Both the position numbers and the translations under genes were made by a program. 52,419 nt of DNA from Clostridia bacterium (GTDB lineage: Bacteria; Bacillota; Clostridia; Christensenellales; Aristaeellaceae), in contig JAFUDS010000013.1 of the NCBI GenBank assembly GCA_017464305.1, positions 1 through 52,419 on the forward strand. Direction: 5' to 3'. Numbering within the stretch: the first letter of the stretch is position 1; every line of letters starts with the position of its first letter. A model generated the notes under the pieces. That model ran no database searches. It saw only the letters and a list, made by a program, of their open reading frames with translations, and was not told the origin of the DNA. Below are positions 44,553 through 52,278 of the stretch, one piece after another.

Positions 44553-45998
44553 ATGGCCAAGGAAAAACAGGAGTTTGTTACCCATATTACCCCTCGCAGC
44601 GAGGATTTTTCCCAGTGGTATACGGATGTGATCAAGCAGACGGAGCTGTGCGATTATGCGCCGGTTCGGGGCTGCATGATTATCCGGCCCTACGGCTACG
44701 CCATCTGGGAGCGGATTCAGCAGGAGATGGACGCCCGCTTTAAGGAGACCGGGGCCCAGAATGTGTATTTCCCCATGCTGATTCCGGAAAGCCTGCTGCT
44801 GAAGGAGGCGGAGCATGTGGAGGGCTTCGCGCCGGAGGTGGCCTGGGTCACCCAGGGGGGCACGGAACAGCTGCAGGAGCGGTTGGCGGTACGCCCCACC
44901 AGTGAGACCATTTTCTGCACCATGTATTCCAAGTGGGTGCAGACCTGGCGGGATCTGCCCATGATGTACAACCAGTGGTGCTCCGTCATGCGGTGGGAAA
45001 AGGCCACCCGTCCCTTCCTGCGGACCAGCGAATTCCTGTGGCAGGAGGGCCATACCATCCATGCCACCGCCGAGGAGGCGGAGGAGGAGACCCTGAAGAT
45101 GCTGGAGGTGTACCGGGAGGTGGCGGAAAACGTGCTGGCCCTGCCGGTGTACGTGGGCCAGAAGAGCGAGAAGGAAAAGTTCGCAGGCGCCCGGGCCACC
45201 TATTCCATGGAGGCCATGATGCAGGACGGCAAGGCTTTGCAGGCCGGCACCAGTCACAATTTCGGCACCAATTTTGCCGAGGCCTATAACATTCAGTATC
45301 AGAGCAAGGAAGGCAAGCTGGAATACGTCCACGAGACCTCCTGGGGTGTCAGCACCCGGCTCATCGGCGCCATCATCATGACTCACGGCGACGAGCGGGG
45401 TCTGCGGCTGCCGCCGAAAATCGCCCCCATCCAGGCGGTGATTCTGCCCATCGCGGCCCATAAGGGCGGCGTGCTGGAGGCCTGCGACAAGCTGTATCAG
45501 GAGCTGAAGCAGGCGGGCTTCCGGGTGAAGCTGGACGATCGGGACACCGTGTCCCCCGGCTTCAAGTTCAACGACTGGGAGCTGAAGGGCGTACCGGTTC
45601 GGCTGGAGGTAGGCCCACGGGATCTGGAAAACGGCGTGGTGACCGTGTTCCGCCGGGATACCTTTGAAAAGTTCACGCTGCCGCTGGAGGGCCTGGCGGA
45701 GAAGCTGCAGGAGCTGCTGGAGGATATCCAGAAGACCCTGCTGGAGCAGGCCCGGGCCTTCCGGGATGCCCGGACCACCACCGTCCACAACATGGAAGAA
45801 CTGGAGCAGGCGGTGCAAAGCGGCTTTGCCAAAGCCATGTGGTGCGGCGAGCAGGCCTGCGAGGATGAGATCAAGGAGAAGTTCAACGCCTCCTCCCGCA
45901 ACATGCCCTTCGACCAGGAGGCTCATCGCTTTGGCGAGACCTGCGTCTGCTGCGGCAAACCCGCGAAGAAGGTTATGTATTTCGCGAAGGCGTATTGA
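44553..45998 (+). CDS. proS: Prolyl-tRNA synthetase, archaeal/eukaryotic type (ProS type 3)
   Basis: A 481-residue class II aminoacyl-tRNA synthetase that charges tRNA-Pro. Its compact form has no bacterial editing insert. It shows VYFPMLIPES, the RPTSETI motif with WRDLPMMYNQW, the SHNFGTNFA region, the anticodon-binding domain, and the C-terminal zinc-like CVCCGKP with aromatic YFAKAY end found in this subtype. ATG 44553 has AGGAAAGGA upstream; a longer in-frame start at 44436 overlaps the previous gene and is rejected. I see no T-box in the 58-base gap before it. Confidence 0.97.
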   Translation: MAKEKQEFVTHITPRSEDFSQWYTDVIKQTELCDYAPVRGCMIIRPYGYAIWERIQQEMDARFKETGAQNVYFPMLIPESLLLKEAEHVEGFAPEVAWVTQGGTEQLQERLAVRPTSETIFCTMYSKWVQTWRDLPMMYNQWCSVMRWEKATRPFLRTSEFLWQEGHTIHATAEEAEEETLKMLEVYREVAENVLALPVYVGQKSEKEKFAGARATYSMEAMMQDGKALQAGTSHNFGTNFAEAYNIQYQSKEGKLEYVHETSWGVSTRLIGAIIMTHGDERGLRLPPKIAPIQAVILPIAAHKGGVLEACDKLYQELKQAGFRVKLDDRDTVSPGFKFNDWELKGVPVRLEVGPRDLENGVVTVFRRDTFEKFTLPLEGLAEKLQELLEDIQKTLLEQARAFRDARTTTVHNMEELEQAVQSGFAKAMWCGEQACEDEIKEKFNASSRNMPFDQEAHRFGETCVCCGKPAKKVMYFAKAY

Positions 45999-46073
45999 TC
46001 TTGCTTCTTGGTGAAGCGTTTCGGTGTCAGCATACCGGGGCCTCCAGTGACGGAGCTGTTACAGAAGGAGGCC

Positions 46074-46125
46074 GTGGGGCGAAGCCCCACCACATTATTT
46101 TCTCCGTCCCCCGCCGATGCGGGGG
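46074..46125. other. Two GC-rich hairpins in the proS-plsX gap
   Basis: GTGGGGC/GCCCCAC with a GAA loop (46074-46090) and CCCCCGC/GCGGGGG with a CGAT loop (46108-46125), separated by a T-rich stretch containing TTATTTTCT. The first could act as a terminator for proS, since T-rich sequence follows it. The pair also resembles a dispersed intergenic element. Nothing else was seen in 45999-46196. Confidence 0.5.
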
Positions 46126-46196
46126 GAGGGGTGTAGGGGAGAGGGGTCTCACGGAGCAACAAATAAGATTCTCCGCGGAAAAGACCGAAAGAAACA

Positions 46197-47207
46197 ATGA
46201 AGATTTATGTAGATGCCATGGGCGGCGACAATGCCCCCCAGGCCATCATCGAAGGCACCCTGGAAGCCCTGCGCAAGGACAGCGATCTCCAGGTGGTTCT
46301 GGGCGGGCCGCTGGACCAGGTGGAGCCCCTGCTGAGCCAGGCGGATGACGTGCGTTCGCGCATCACCCTGGATGACGCGCCAGAGGTCATCACCAACCAC
46401 GAAAGCCCCGTCATGGGCGTAAGAAAAAAGACGAACAGCGCCACCGTGAAGGGCATGCTGGCGGTGCGGGAGGGCAGCTGCGACGGCTTTGTGTCCGCCG
46501 GCAGCACCGGCGCCGTACTGGCGGGAGGCATGTTCCGCCTGGGCCGGATTCCCGGCATTGAGCGGCCCGCCCTGGCGCCGCTCCTGCCCAACGGCAAGGG
46601 CCATTTCCTGCTGATCGACTGCGGGGCCAATGTGGACTGCAAGCCGGAATATCTGGTGCAGTTCGGTCTCATGGGCGATGCTTATATGCGGGGCGTCCTG
46701 GGGATGGAAAAGCCCCGGGTGGGCCTGATCAACATCGGCGCGGAGGCGGAGAAGGGCAATGCCCTGGTGAAGGAAACCTATCCTCTGATGGAGCAGGCGT
46801 CCTATCATTTCGTCGGCAACGTGGAGGCTCGGGATATCACCGGGGATCAGGCGGACGTGCTGGTGGCGGATGGCTTCAGCGGCAATCTGGTACTGAAATT
46901 CATGGAAGGCGTGGCCGGCACCCTCATGGGCATCATCAAGAAGGAGATGATGGCCGACCTGCGGGGCAAGCTTTCCGGAGCCATTGGGAAACCGGCCTTC
47001 CGCCGGGTGAAGAAAACCATGGATTATACGGAGGTGGGCGGCGCGCCGCTGCTGGGCGTCCAGGGCGCTGTGGTGAAAGCCCATGGCTCCAGCAATGCCC
47101 ATGCCTTTGCCTGTGCCATCGGCCAATGTGAAAAGATGATCCGGGGCCGGGTGGCGGAGAAAATCGCCCAGGGTGTTCAACAGGATGTTTCCAGCCGGGA
47201 AGGCTGA
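46197..47207 (+). CDS. plsX: Phosphate acyltransferase PlsX
   Basis: A 336-residue enzyme that makes acyl-phosphate from acyl-ACP, feeding PlsY in phospholipid synthesis. It opens with the family hallmark KIYVDAMGGDNAP and contains AGSTGAVLAGG, IDCGANVDCKP and a VADGFSGNLVLKFMEG segment. Length is standard. Its neighbour acyl carrier protein and then RNase III form the usual Bacillota plsX-acpP-rnc order, lacking fabD/fabG between. ATG 46197 has a GAAAGAAA ribosome site of moderate strength. Confidence 0.97.
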   Translation: MKIYVDAMGGDNAPQAIIEGTLEALRKDSDLQVVLGGPLDQVEPLLSQADDVRSRITLDDAPEVITNHESPVMGVRKKTNSATVKGMLAVREGSCDGFVSAGSTGAVLAGGMFRLGRIPGIERPALAPLLPNGKGHFLLIDCGANVDCKPEYLVQFGLMGDAYMRGVLGMEKPRVGLINIGAEAEKGNALVKETYPLMEQASYHFVGNVEARDITGDQADVLVADGFSGNLVLKFMEGVAGTLMGIIKKEMMADLRGKLSGAIGKPAFRRVKKTMDYTEVGGAPLLGVQGAVVKAHGSSNAHAFACAIGQCEKMIRGRVAEKIAQGVQQDVSSREG

Positions 47208-47255
47208 GCAAACATAGATGGGAATTTTTCGGGACTGAAAGAGGAGGAAAAGAAG

Positions 47256-47486
47256 ATGACTTTTGATACCGTGAAGGAAATGATCGCAACCCAGCTGCGG
47301 GCGGACGCCGCTACCATCACCGAGGATACCCGGCTGGTGGAGGATCTGAAGGCGGACTCCGCCAACATCATGGTCATGATCATGGACCTGGAAGACCGCT
47401 TCGGCATCACCGTGGAGGATGATCAGATCATGCGGCTGAAGACCGTGGGCGATGTGGTCAAGTATATCGACAGCCTGCAGAAGTAA
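47256..47486 (+). CDS. acpP: Acyl carrier protein
   Basis: A 76-residue acidic carrier of acyl chains on a phosphopantetheine arm, used by fatty acid synthesis and PlsX. The prosthetic group should attach to S35 in DLKADSANIM. The residues after the serine are Ala-Asn rather than the usual Leu-Asp, a divergence that might affect partner choice. It begins after a perfect GAGGAGG site and is closed by a terminator right after its stop. Confidence 0.93.
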   Translation: MTFDTVKEMIATQLRADAATITEDTRLVEDLKADSANIMVMIMDLEDRFGITVEDDQIMRLKTVGDVVKYIDSLQK

Positions 47487-47528
47487 TGCTTAGGAAGACG
47501 CTGATGAAAACCTATCGGCGTATTCTTG

Positions 47529-47566
47529 GATCAGGGGTATCCTTCCGGGGAGCCCCTGATCTTTTT
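47529..47566 (+). terminator. Rho-independent terminator after acpP
   Basis: GATCAGGGG (47529-47537) pairs perfectly with CCCCTGATC (47553-47561) over a 15-base loop, followed by TTTTT. It lies between acpP and rnc, so rnc transcription relies on read-through or on an unseen promoter. Confidence 0.88.
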
Positions 47567-47638
47567 CGGCCTCAGTCGCGTGATTCCGCTAACGAGGGGA
47601 ACCACGCGACCGGGACCGGGGAAAGAGAAGGAGAAGCC

Positions 47639-48292
47639 ATGACACAACTGGAAAAAAATCTGGGATACACCTTTCACAACCCGGCGCTGCTGCGCCGCGC
47701 TTTGACTCATCCCTCCATGGGCAAGAAGGATAACCAGCGGCTGGAGTTCCTGGGGGATGCGGTGCTCCAGTATCTGATGAGCGACAAGCTGTACCGGGAA
47801 TATCCGGAGGACCGGGAAGGGGGATTGACCCACCTGCGGGCTCTGATGGTTTGCGAGGCGGCCTTGAGCCAGGTGGCAAGAAACCTGGCGGTGGGCGAGG
47901 CCCTGATCATGGACCGGGGAGAGGAGCAAACCGGGGGCCGGGAGAAGCCCAGCGTCCTGTGCGACGCTATGGAGGCCATCCTGGCGGCGATCTATTTGGA
48001 CGGAGGCATGGAGGCGGCGCGGGGGGTCATGGAGCGGTGCTGGCCCAGCCCGGCGGAGATGCAGCGCCCGACCCAGGATAGCAAGGGCGCCCTGCAGGAA
48101 CTGCTGCAGCGGGGCGGCGGGGATCCGCCAGAATACCGGATCACCGGCCAGAGCGGCCCGGCCCATGATCCCCGCTTCCAGGCAACGGTGTATCGGGCAG
48201 GGAAGGCCATTGCCACCGGCGAAGGACATACCAAGAAGCAGGCGGAGCAGGAAGCCGCGGTGAAAGCATTGCAAATTTTATCCCATGGATGA
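47639..48292 (+). CDS. rnc: Ribonuclease III
   Basis: A 217-residue double-strand RNA endonuclease for rRNA and mRNA processing. The catalytic signature is NQRLEFLGDAVL with E36 and D40, and the second pair D109 and E112 lies in LCDAMEAILAAIYLDGG. The double-strand RNA-binding domain occupies the last 70 residues (DSKGALQELLQ to TKKQAEQEAAVKALQIL). ATG 47639 has AAGGAG upstream; an in-frame ATG at 47486 overlaps acpP and would run through the terminator. The product is slightly shorter than typical because the linker between the domains is brief. Confidence 0.96.
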   Translation: MTQLEKNLGYTFHNPALLRRALTHPSMGKKDNQRLEFLGDAVLQYLMSDKLYREYPEDREGGLTHLRALMVCEAALSQVARNLAVGEALIMDRGEEQTGGREKPSVLCDAMEAILAAIYLDGGMEAARGVMERCWPSPAEMQRPTQDSKGALQELLQRGGGDPPEYRITGQSGPAHDPRFQATVYRAGKAIATGEGHTKKQAEQEAAVKALQILSHG

Positions 48293-48296
48293 AAAA

Positions 48297-48319
48297 GCGC
48301 CTCCGCGAAGCGGGGGCGT
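48297..48319 (-). terminator. Hairpin after rnc with a T-run on the minus strand
   Basis: GCGCCTCCGC (48297-48306) pairs with GCGGGGGCGT (48310-48319), including two wobble pairs, around a GAA loop. TTTTT follows on the minus strand only (48296-48292), so on the plus strand it may just protect the rnc transcript end. Confidence 0.45.
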
Positions 48320-48410
48320 GGTAAATGTATAGTGTTCCATAACGGAGGGGAGAGCGGAAAATAAAAGTTACAAAAAATGAATTAAATATTACAAAAAGAT
48401 GAAAATCTTG

Positions 48411-48439
48411 TTGACAAATGGTGCGCGGTCGCGTAAAAT
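48411..48439 (+). promoter_or_regulatory. Strong sigmaA promoter of the SH3/peptidoglycan-binding gene
   Basis: TTGACA (48411-48416), a 17-base spacer and TAAAAT (48434-48439), preceded by an A/T-rich stretch (48358-48410) that could be an UP element. Transcription should begin near 48446, giving a leader of about 140 bases. Confidence 0.85.
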
Positions 48440-48461
48440 ACGACTGTGTATCAGTCTGTCA

Positions 48462-48506
48462 GCAGGATTTTTCTTTTTCCAGCGGGGAAAAACGAAAAGA
48501 TCCTGC
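48462..48506 (+). promoter_or_regulatory. Long leader hairpin in the SH3/peptidoglycan-binding mRNA
   Basis: A 19-pair stem with only two single-base bulges: bases 48462-48480 pair with 48486-48506, closing a five-base AGCGG loop. It lies about 16 bases after the predicted start site. A second, weaker GCCGG/CCGGC stem follows near 48530-48553. The structure may stabilise the message or control translation. I recognise no known riboswitch class. Confidence 0.7.
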
Positions 48507-48584
48507 GTCCCGTATACAGGGGAGCCCTGCCGGAAGGGCGTCTTCCCCGGCAAGATTCCAGCCATGGAGATGGAGGTCGAGATT

Positions 48585-51026
48585 ATGTCCGATAGGAAAA
48601 AGTGGATTCGGCGGTTGGCCCTGATGACTGTACTGCTGGCCATGGTTTGTAGCCTGGCGGCAGCCGCCCTGAGCTATCCTTTCCTGACCACGACGACGGA
48701 TTCCGTTCGCCTGCGGCGCAGCGCGTCCAAAACGGCCACCATCCTGACCAATGTGCCCGCCGGGGCACAGATCGAGGTGCTGGAGAAGACGGGCAGCTTC
48801 TATAAGGTGAAGTACAACGGCACCACGGGATACGTCCAGAGCGATTATGTGGTGACCGATCAGGCCGCCATCGTTGTCGTGACGCCGGAGCCCCTGGAAA
48901 CCGTCAGCTCCTATCCCTATACCACCGTGACCCGGGAATCCGTGAACCTGCGGCAGAGCAAATCCGTCCGGGCCACCCTGCTGAAAAAGATTCCCCAGGG
49001 TGCGGAGATCATCGTCCGGGCCAATAGCGGAACCTGGGCGGAGGTGGAATACAAGGGCATTACCGGCTATGTGAAGAATGAGTATATCGTCCTGAAGGAA
49101 GTCAAGAAGGTAAAGGTAACCCCCACGCCTACCCCGGTGCCCACCCTGAGCCCCGAGGAAAGTGCGGCAGAATATCTGGTGCTGGAAAAGGGCATCGAAG
49201 GGGCGGAGGTCAAGGCCCTGCAGGAAGCCCTCATCGAGCTGGGCTATTTGAAGGGTTCTGCGGATGGCAAGTTCGGCGCCGCCACGGAGAATGCGGTGCT
49301 CCTGTTCCAGCAGGCCAATGATTATCCCACCACGGGGGTCATGGACGCCAACGCCCAGGCCTTCCTCTATTCCGGAAAGCCGAAGGCCAGCAACGGAAAG
49401 GCCACCAAGGTGAGCACGGTGAGCCCCGTGGCCGGTGCGACGCTGAAGCTGAACGGTACTGGCGACGCGGTGGGCGAATTGCAGCAGCAGTTGAAGGACC
49501 TGGGGTATTACACCGGGGAGATTAACCGCACCTTTGATACGGCCACCAAGAAGGCGGTCATCGCCTTCCAGAAGAAAAACGGAATTACCGCGGACGGCAT
49601 CGTGGGTGAAGCGACCCAGAAGGTGCTGGCCTCCGGAGAAGCGCTGCCCGCCAGCGCTACGCCGACGCCCAAGCCCACGGCCACGCCCACCCCTGCGCCG
49701 ACCTACACGGTGCCGGCCTATACCCTGCGCCGGGATGACAGCGGCGACGATGTCAAGACCCTGCAGAGCCGGCTGAAGGAGCTGGGATATTTCAAGGGCC
49801 GGGTGGATGGCAAGTTTGGCGCCCAGACGGCTTCCGCCCTGAAAGCCTTCCAGACGGATCATGGCCTGGAGGCGGACGGGGTAGCAGGCAAGGGGACCTA
49901 CGCCGTGCTTTTCGCGGAGGATACCCTGGCGAAGGACGCCACGCCTACCCCCGTGCCGGAGGTGACGCCGGCCCCGGGAGACGAGGAAAGCGGCATCCCC
50001 ACGGAAGCGAATTATGAAACCCTGCGGAAGGGTACCATGAGCGCCGATGTGGCCATGATGCAGCAGACGCTGATCGATTTGGGATACCTGACCGGGGAGC
50101 CGGATGGCAACTACGGCACCGCCACGGAAAAGGCGGTTCGCGCCTTCCAGAAGACCAATGGCCTGAGCGTGGATGGCACCGCCGGCAGCGAGACCCTGAG
50201 CCAGCTGTATTCCATCGACGCGAAGCAGGCCACGGCGAAGGCTACGCCTACCCCCGCTCCCAGCGGAAACAAAGTGGCGGTCACGGTTACCGCCGCGCCG
50301 GATGACGGCACCCTGCGGCAGGGCTCCACGGGCAGCGAGGTCAAAGCGCTGCAGGAAACCTTGATTCAGCTGGGCTATTTGACCGGCAAGGCGGATGGCG
50401 TCTTCGGCGCCAAGACCTACGCGGCCCTGGTGGCTTTCCAGAAGGCCAACAAGCTGACGGCGGACGGCATCGCCGGGGTGAAAACCCTGAAGAAGCTGGA
50501 CAGCTCCAGCGCGGTGGCGGCTACCACGAATGACAGCGCTACGGCTACTGCTACAGCGGCTCCCGTGAAGGTGGCCTCCAGCGGCAGTGTGACTCCTTCG
50601 GCCAGCCGGGTGCAGTATGCCAACTGGTATACCACCACCAAGGCCATCTGCCGGAAGTATCCTTATGCTACGGTGTACGATTATGAAACCGGCATCTCCT
50701 GGCAGGTGCATATCTTCTCCCTGGGCGCCCACGCGGACTATGAGCCCCTGACGGCGGCGGACACCTCCAAGATGGAGAAGGTTTTCGGCGGAAATACCTG
50801 GAACCCCCGGGCGGTGTGGGTTGTCTTTGCGGATGGCAGCATCTACATGGCCTCCACCCACTCCATGCCCCACAGCGTGCAGCATATTACGGACAACAAT
50901 TTCGCCGGCCATTCCTGCCTGCACTTCCCCCGGACCCAGGCCCAGGTGGAAGCCATTGGCCCCTATGCCACCTCCCATCAGAACACCATCGACGCGGGCT
51001 GGGCGAAGACGCAGGCGATGAAATAA
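48585..51026 (+). CDS. Secreted SH3b/peptidoglycan-binding protein with unusual HxCxH C-terminal domain
   Basis: An 813-residue secreted wall protein. A signal peptide (about 1-29) is followed by two bacterial SH3 domains (about 30-92 and 110-172), then five PG_binding_1 repeats (about 196-264, 285-352, 379-445, 478-544, 576-640) joined by Thr-Pro linkers. The C-terminal domain (about 676-813) has HSMPHSVQH (759-767) and GHSCLHF (775-781), with H776, C778 and H780, as in a metal or thiol active site. I do not know this domain's name or activity. ATG 48585 has GGAGG eight bases upstream; earlier in-frame starts encode an unlikely leader. Confidence 0.9.
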   Translation: MSDRKKWIRRLALMTVLLAMVCSLAAAALSYPFLTTTTDSVRLRRSASKTATILTNVPAGAQIEVLEKTGSFYKVKYNGTTGYVQSDYVVTDQAAIVVVTPEPLETVSSYPYTTVTRESVNLRQSKSVRATLLKKIPQGAEIIVRANSGTWAEVEYKGITGYVKNEYIVLKEVKKVKVTPTPTPVPTLSPEESAAEYLVLEKGIEGAEVKALQEALIELGYLKGSADGKFGAATENAVLLFQQANDYPTTGVMDANAQAFLYSGKPKASNGKATKVSTVSPVAGATLKLNGTGDAVGELQQQLKDLGYYTGEINRTFDTATKKAVIAFQKKNGITADGIVGEATQKVLASGEALPASATPTPKPTATPTPAPTYTVPAYTLRRDDSGDDVKTLQSRLKELGYFKGRVDGKFGAQTASALKAFQTDHGLEADGVAGKGTYAVLFAEDTLAKDATPTPVPEVTPAPGDEESGIPTEANYETLRKGTMSADVAMMQQTLIDLGYLTGEPDGNYGTATEKAVRAFQKTNGLSVDGTAGSETLSQLYSIDAKQATAKATPTPAPSGNKVAVTVTAAPDDGTLRQGSTGSEVKALQETLIQLGYLTGKADGVFGAKTYAALVAFQKANKLTADGIAGVKTLKKLDSSSAVAATTNDSATATATAAPVKVASSGSVTPSASRVQYANWYTTTKAICRKYPYATVYDYETGISWQVHIFSLGAHADYEPLTAADTSKMEKVFGGNTWNPRAVWVVFADGSIYMASTHSMPHSVQHITDNNFAGHSCLHFPRTQAQVEAIGPYATSHQNTIDAGWAKTQAMK

Positions 51027-51028
51027 AA

Positions 51029-51058
51029 TTGACATGCATGTCCTGTATTGGATATAAT
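51029..51058 (+). promoter_or_regulatory. Consensus sigmaA promoter of the L,D-transpeptidase gene
   Basis: Perfect TTGACA (51029-51034) and TATAAT (51053-51058) with an 18-base spacer, three bases after the upstream stop codon. Transcription should start near 51065. Confidence 0.88.
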
Positions 51059-51063
51059 AGCCT

Positions 51064-51097
51064 CGCCGTCGCGTACCGCGGTACGCGACGGCGTTTT
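51064..51097 (+). terminator. Perfect 30-bp palindrome plus TTTT at the promoter start site
   Basis: Bases 51064-51093 are a perfect palindrome centred on 51078/51079, followed by TTTT (51094-51097). It has the form of a terminator for the upstream gene, yet it lies at the predicted start of the next transcript, so it would also form a 5'-end hairpin of the L,D-transpeptidase mRNA, 18 bases before its GGAGG site at 51105-51109. Confidence 0.85.
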
Positions 51098-51113
51098 AAA
51101 AATTGGAGGCAGT

Positions 51114-52256
51114 ATGAAAAAGAAGGGGATTCAGCGCTTTCTCAGCGGCCTGCTGGGAGGCTTTGTCATACTCTTTTCCACTGCCCTGGCGGATCCTTTG
51201 CCCGCCCACGACCTGGTGTTTCGCACGCCGAATGAAGACAGCGAAGTTCTCTGCGATCATGATTTCTGTTTCTGGCAGATGTCTGAAGGAGAGCTGGATG
51301 AGGACGTGGTTTGGGAGGTGCTGATGCAGCCCCTGACCGTGCTTTCCGGCAAGCAGCGGGATCAGGTGCTGGTTCGGGCCCGGCCGGAGAAGGATTGCAA
51401 GGATTATGTGGGCGTGGTGACCTGCGCCAGCCAGGGGATTCATGTCCTGCGAGAGGAAGGGGACTGGACGCTGATCGAGGCTTACTCCTCGGCGGAGGAG
51501 GGCTCCAAGGTACAGGTCTGGGCCACTCGCTTCCAGGGCTATGTGGAAACCAAGCTGCTGCAGGAGCTGCCGGTGGACGATGAGTATGGCATCGTCATTG
51601 ACAAATTGCAGCAGCGGCTGTATGTATACAAGCAGGGCCATCTGTATTCCACCCTGCTGTGCTCCACCGGCTTCCCCCGGGAGGATACCCCCTTCAACGA
51701 GACCCCGGCGGGGGAATACGGCATCGTCAGCTGGGTGGGGGCCTTTTGGGCCGGCAGCCTGTATTGCGATAAGGCCCTGCGGATCAACAGCGGCATCATG
51801 CTCCATGAGGTGCCCTGTCTGATCTCCACGGACGAGGCTACCGGAAAGGAAGTTCGGGACTACACCCGCTGCGAGCGCTACTTAGGGGAAAAGGCCAGCC
51901 ATGGCTGCATCCGCATCCAGAAGGAAAAGACCCCGGAGGGGGTCAACGCGGAATGGCTGTGGAAAAACCTGAGCCGCAAGCCGGTGACCAAGGTCATCAT
52001 CTGGGACGAGCTAGGCCGCCAGCTGGGCTACCCGGACGAGGATTATCCCCTGTATTATAACCCCAAGGGCGGGAAGAATTATCACAGCTCGCCGGATTGC
52101 CTGCTGGTGAATTCCAAGTACCGGCCCATGACAGCCTTCACCTGGGGCGAATTGGAGGATACGCCCTACAGCAAGCTGACCCCCTGCCCTGGTTGTGCCC
52201 CGCAGCTGCGGAAAGAGGGCATCGATACGGTGAATGCCAAGAATACGCGAAAATAA
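51114..52256 (+). CDS. Secreted L,D-transpeptidase (YkuD domain)
   Basis: A 380-residue secreted enzyme that forms 3-3 peptidoglycan cross-links or attaches proteins to the wall. A signal peptide (about 1-25) precedes an N-terminal SH3-like region (about 60-150). The YkuD domain (about 158-290) has VIDKLQQRLYVYKQG, the GIMLHE histidine and catalytic SHGCIRI. A C-terminal extension (about 310-380) includes CPGCA and a YHSSPDC segment, a small Cys-rich module. ATG 51114 with GGAGG is preferred over an in-frame codon at 51048. The window ends shortly after. Confidence 0.93.
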   Translation: MKKKGIQRFLSGLLGGFVILFSTALADPLPAHDLVFRTPNEDSEVLCDHDFCFWQMSEGELDEDVVWEVLMQPLTVLSGKQRDQVLVRARPEKDCKDYVGVVTCASQGIHVLREEGDWTLIEAYSSAEEGSKVQVWATRFQGYVETKLLQELPVDDEYGIVIDKLQQRLYVYKQGHLYSTLLCSTGFPREDTPFNETPAGEYGIVSWVGAFWAGSLYCDKALRINSGIMLHEVPCLISTDEATGKEVRDYTRCERYLGEKASHGCIRIQKEKTPEGVNAEWLWKNLSRKPVTKVIIWDELGRQLGYPDEDYPLYYNPKGGKNYHSSPDCLLVNSKYRPMTAFTWGELEDTPYSKLTPCPGCAPQLRKEGIDTVNAKNTRK

Positions 52257-52278
52257 GCAGGGTGAAAATGGAGCGTAC

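Noticed and set aside
47486-47638. N-terminal extension of RNase III from an ATG overlapping the acpP stop
   Set aside because: It would run through a strong terminator and add 51 residues not found in the family. The ATG at 47639 has a good ribosome site.
48459-51035. An 858-residue minus-strand open frame
   Set aside because: It mirrors the SH3/peptidoglycan-binding repeats on the plus strand. The apparent internal repeats only reflect the real gene's repeats.
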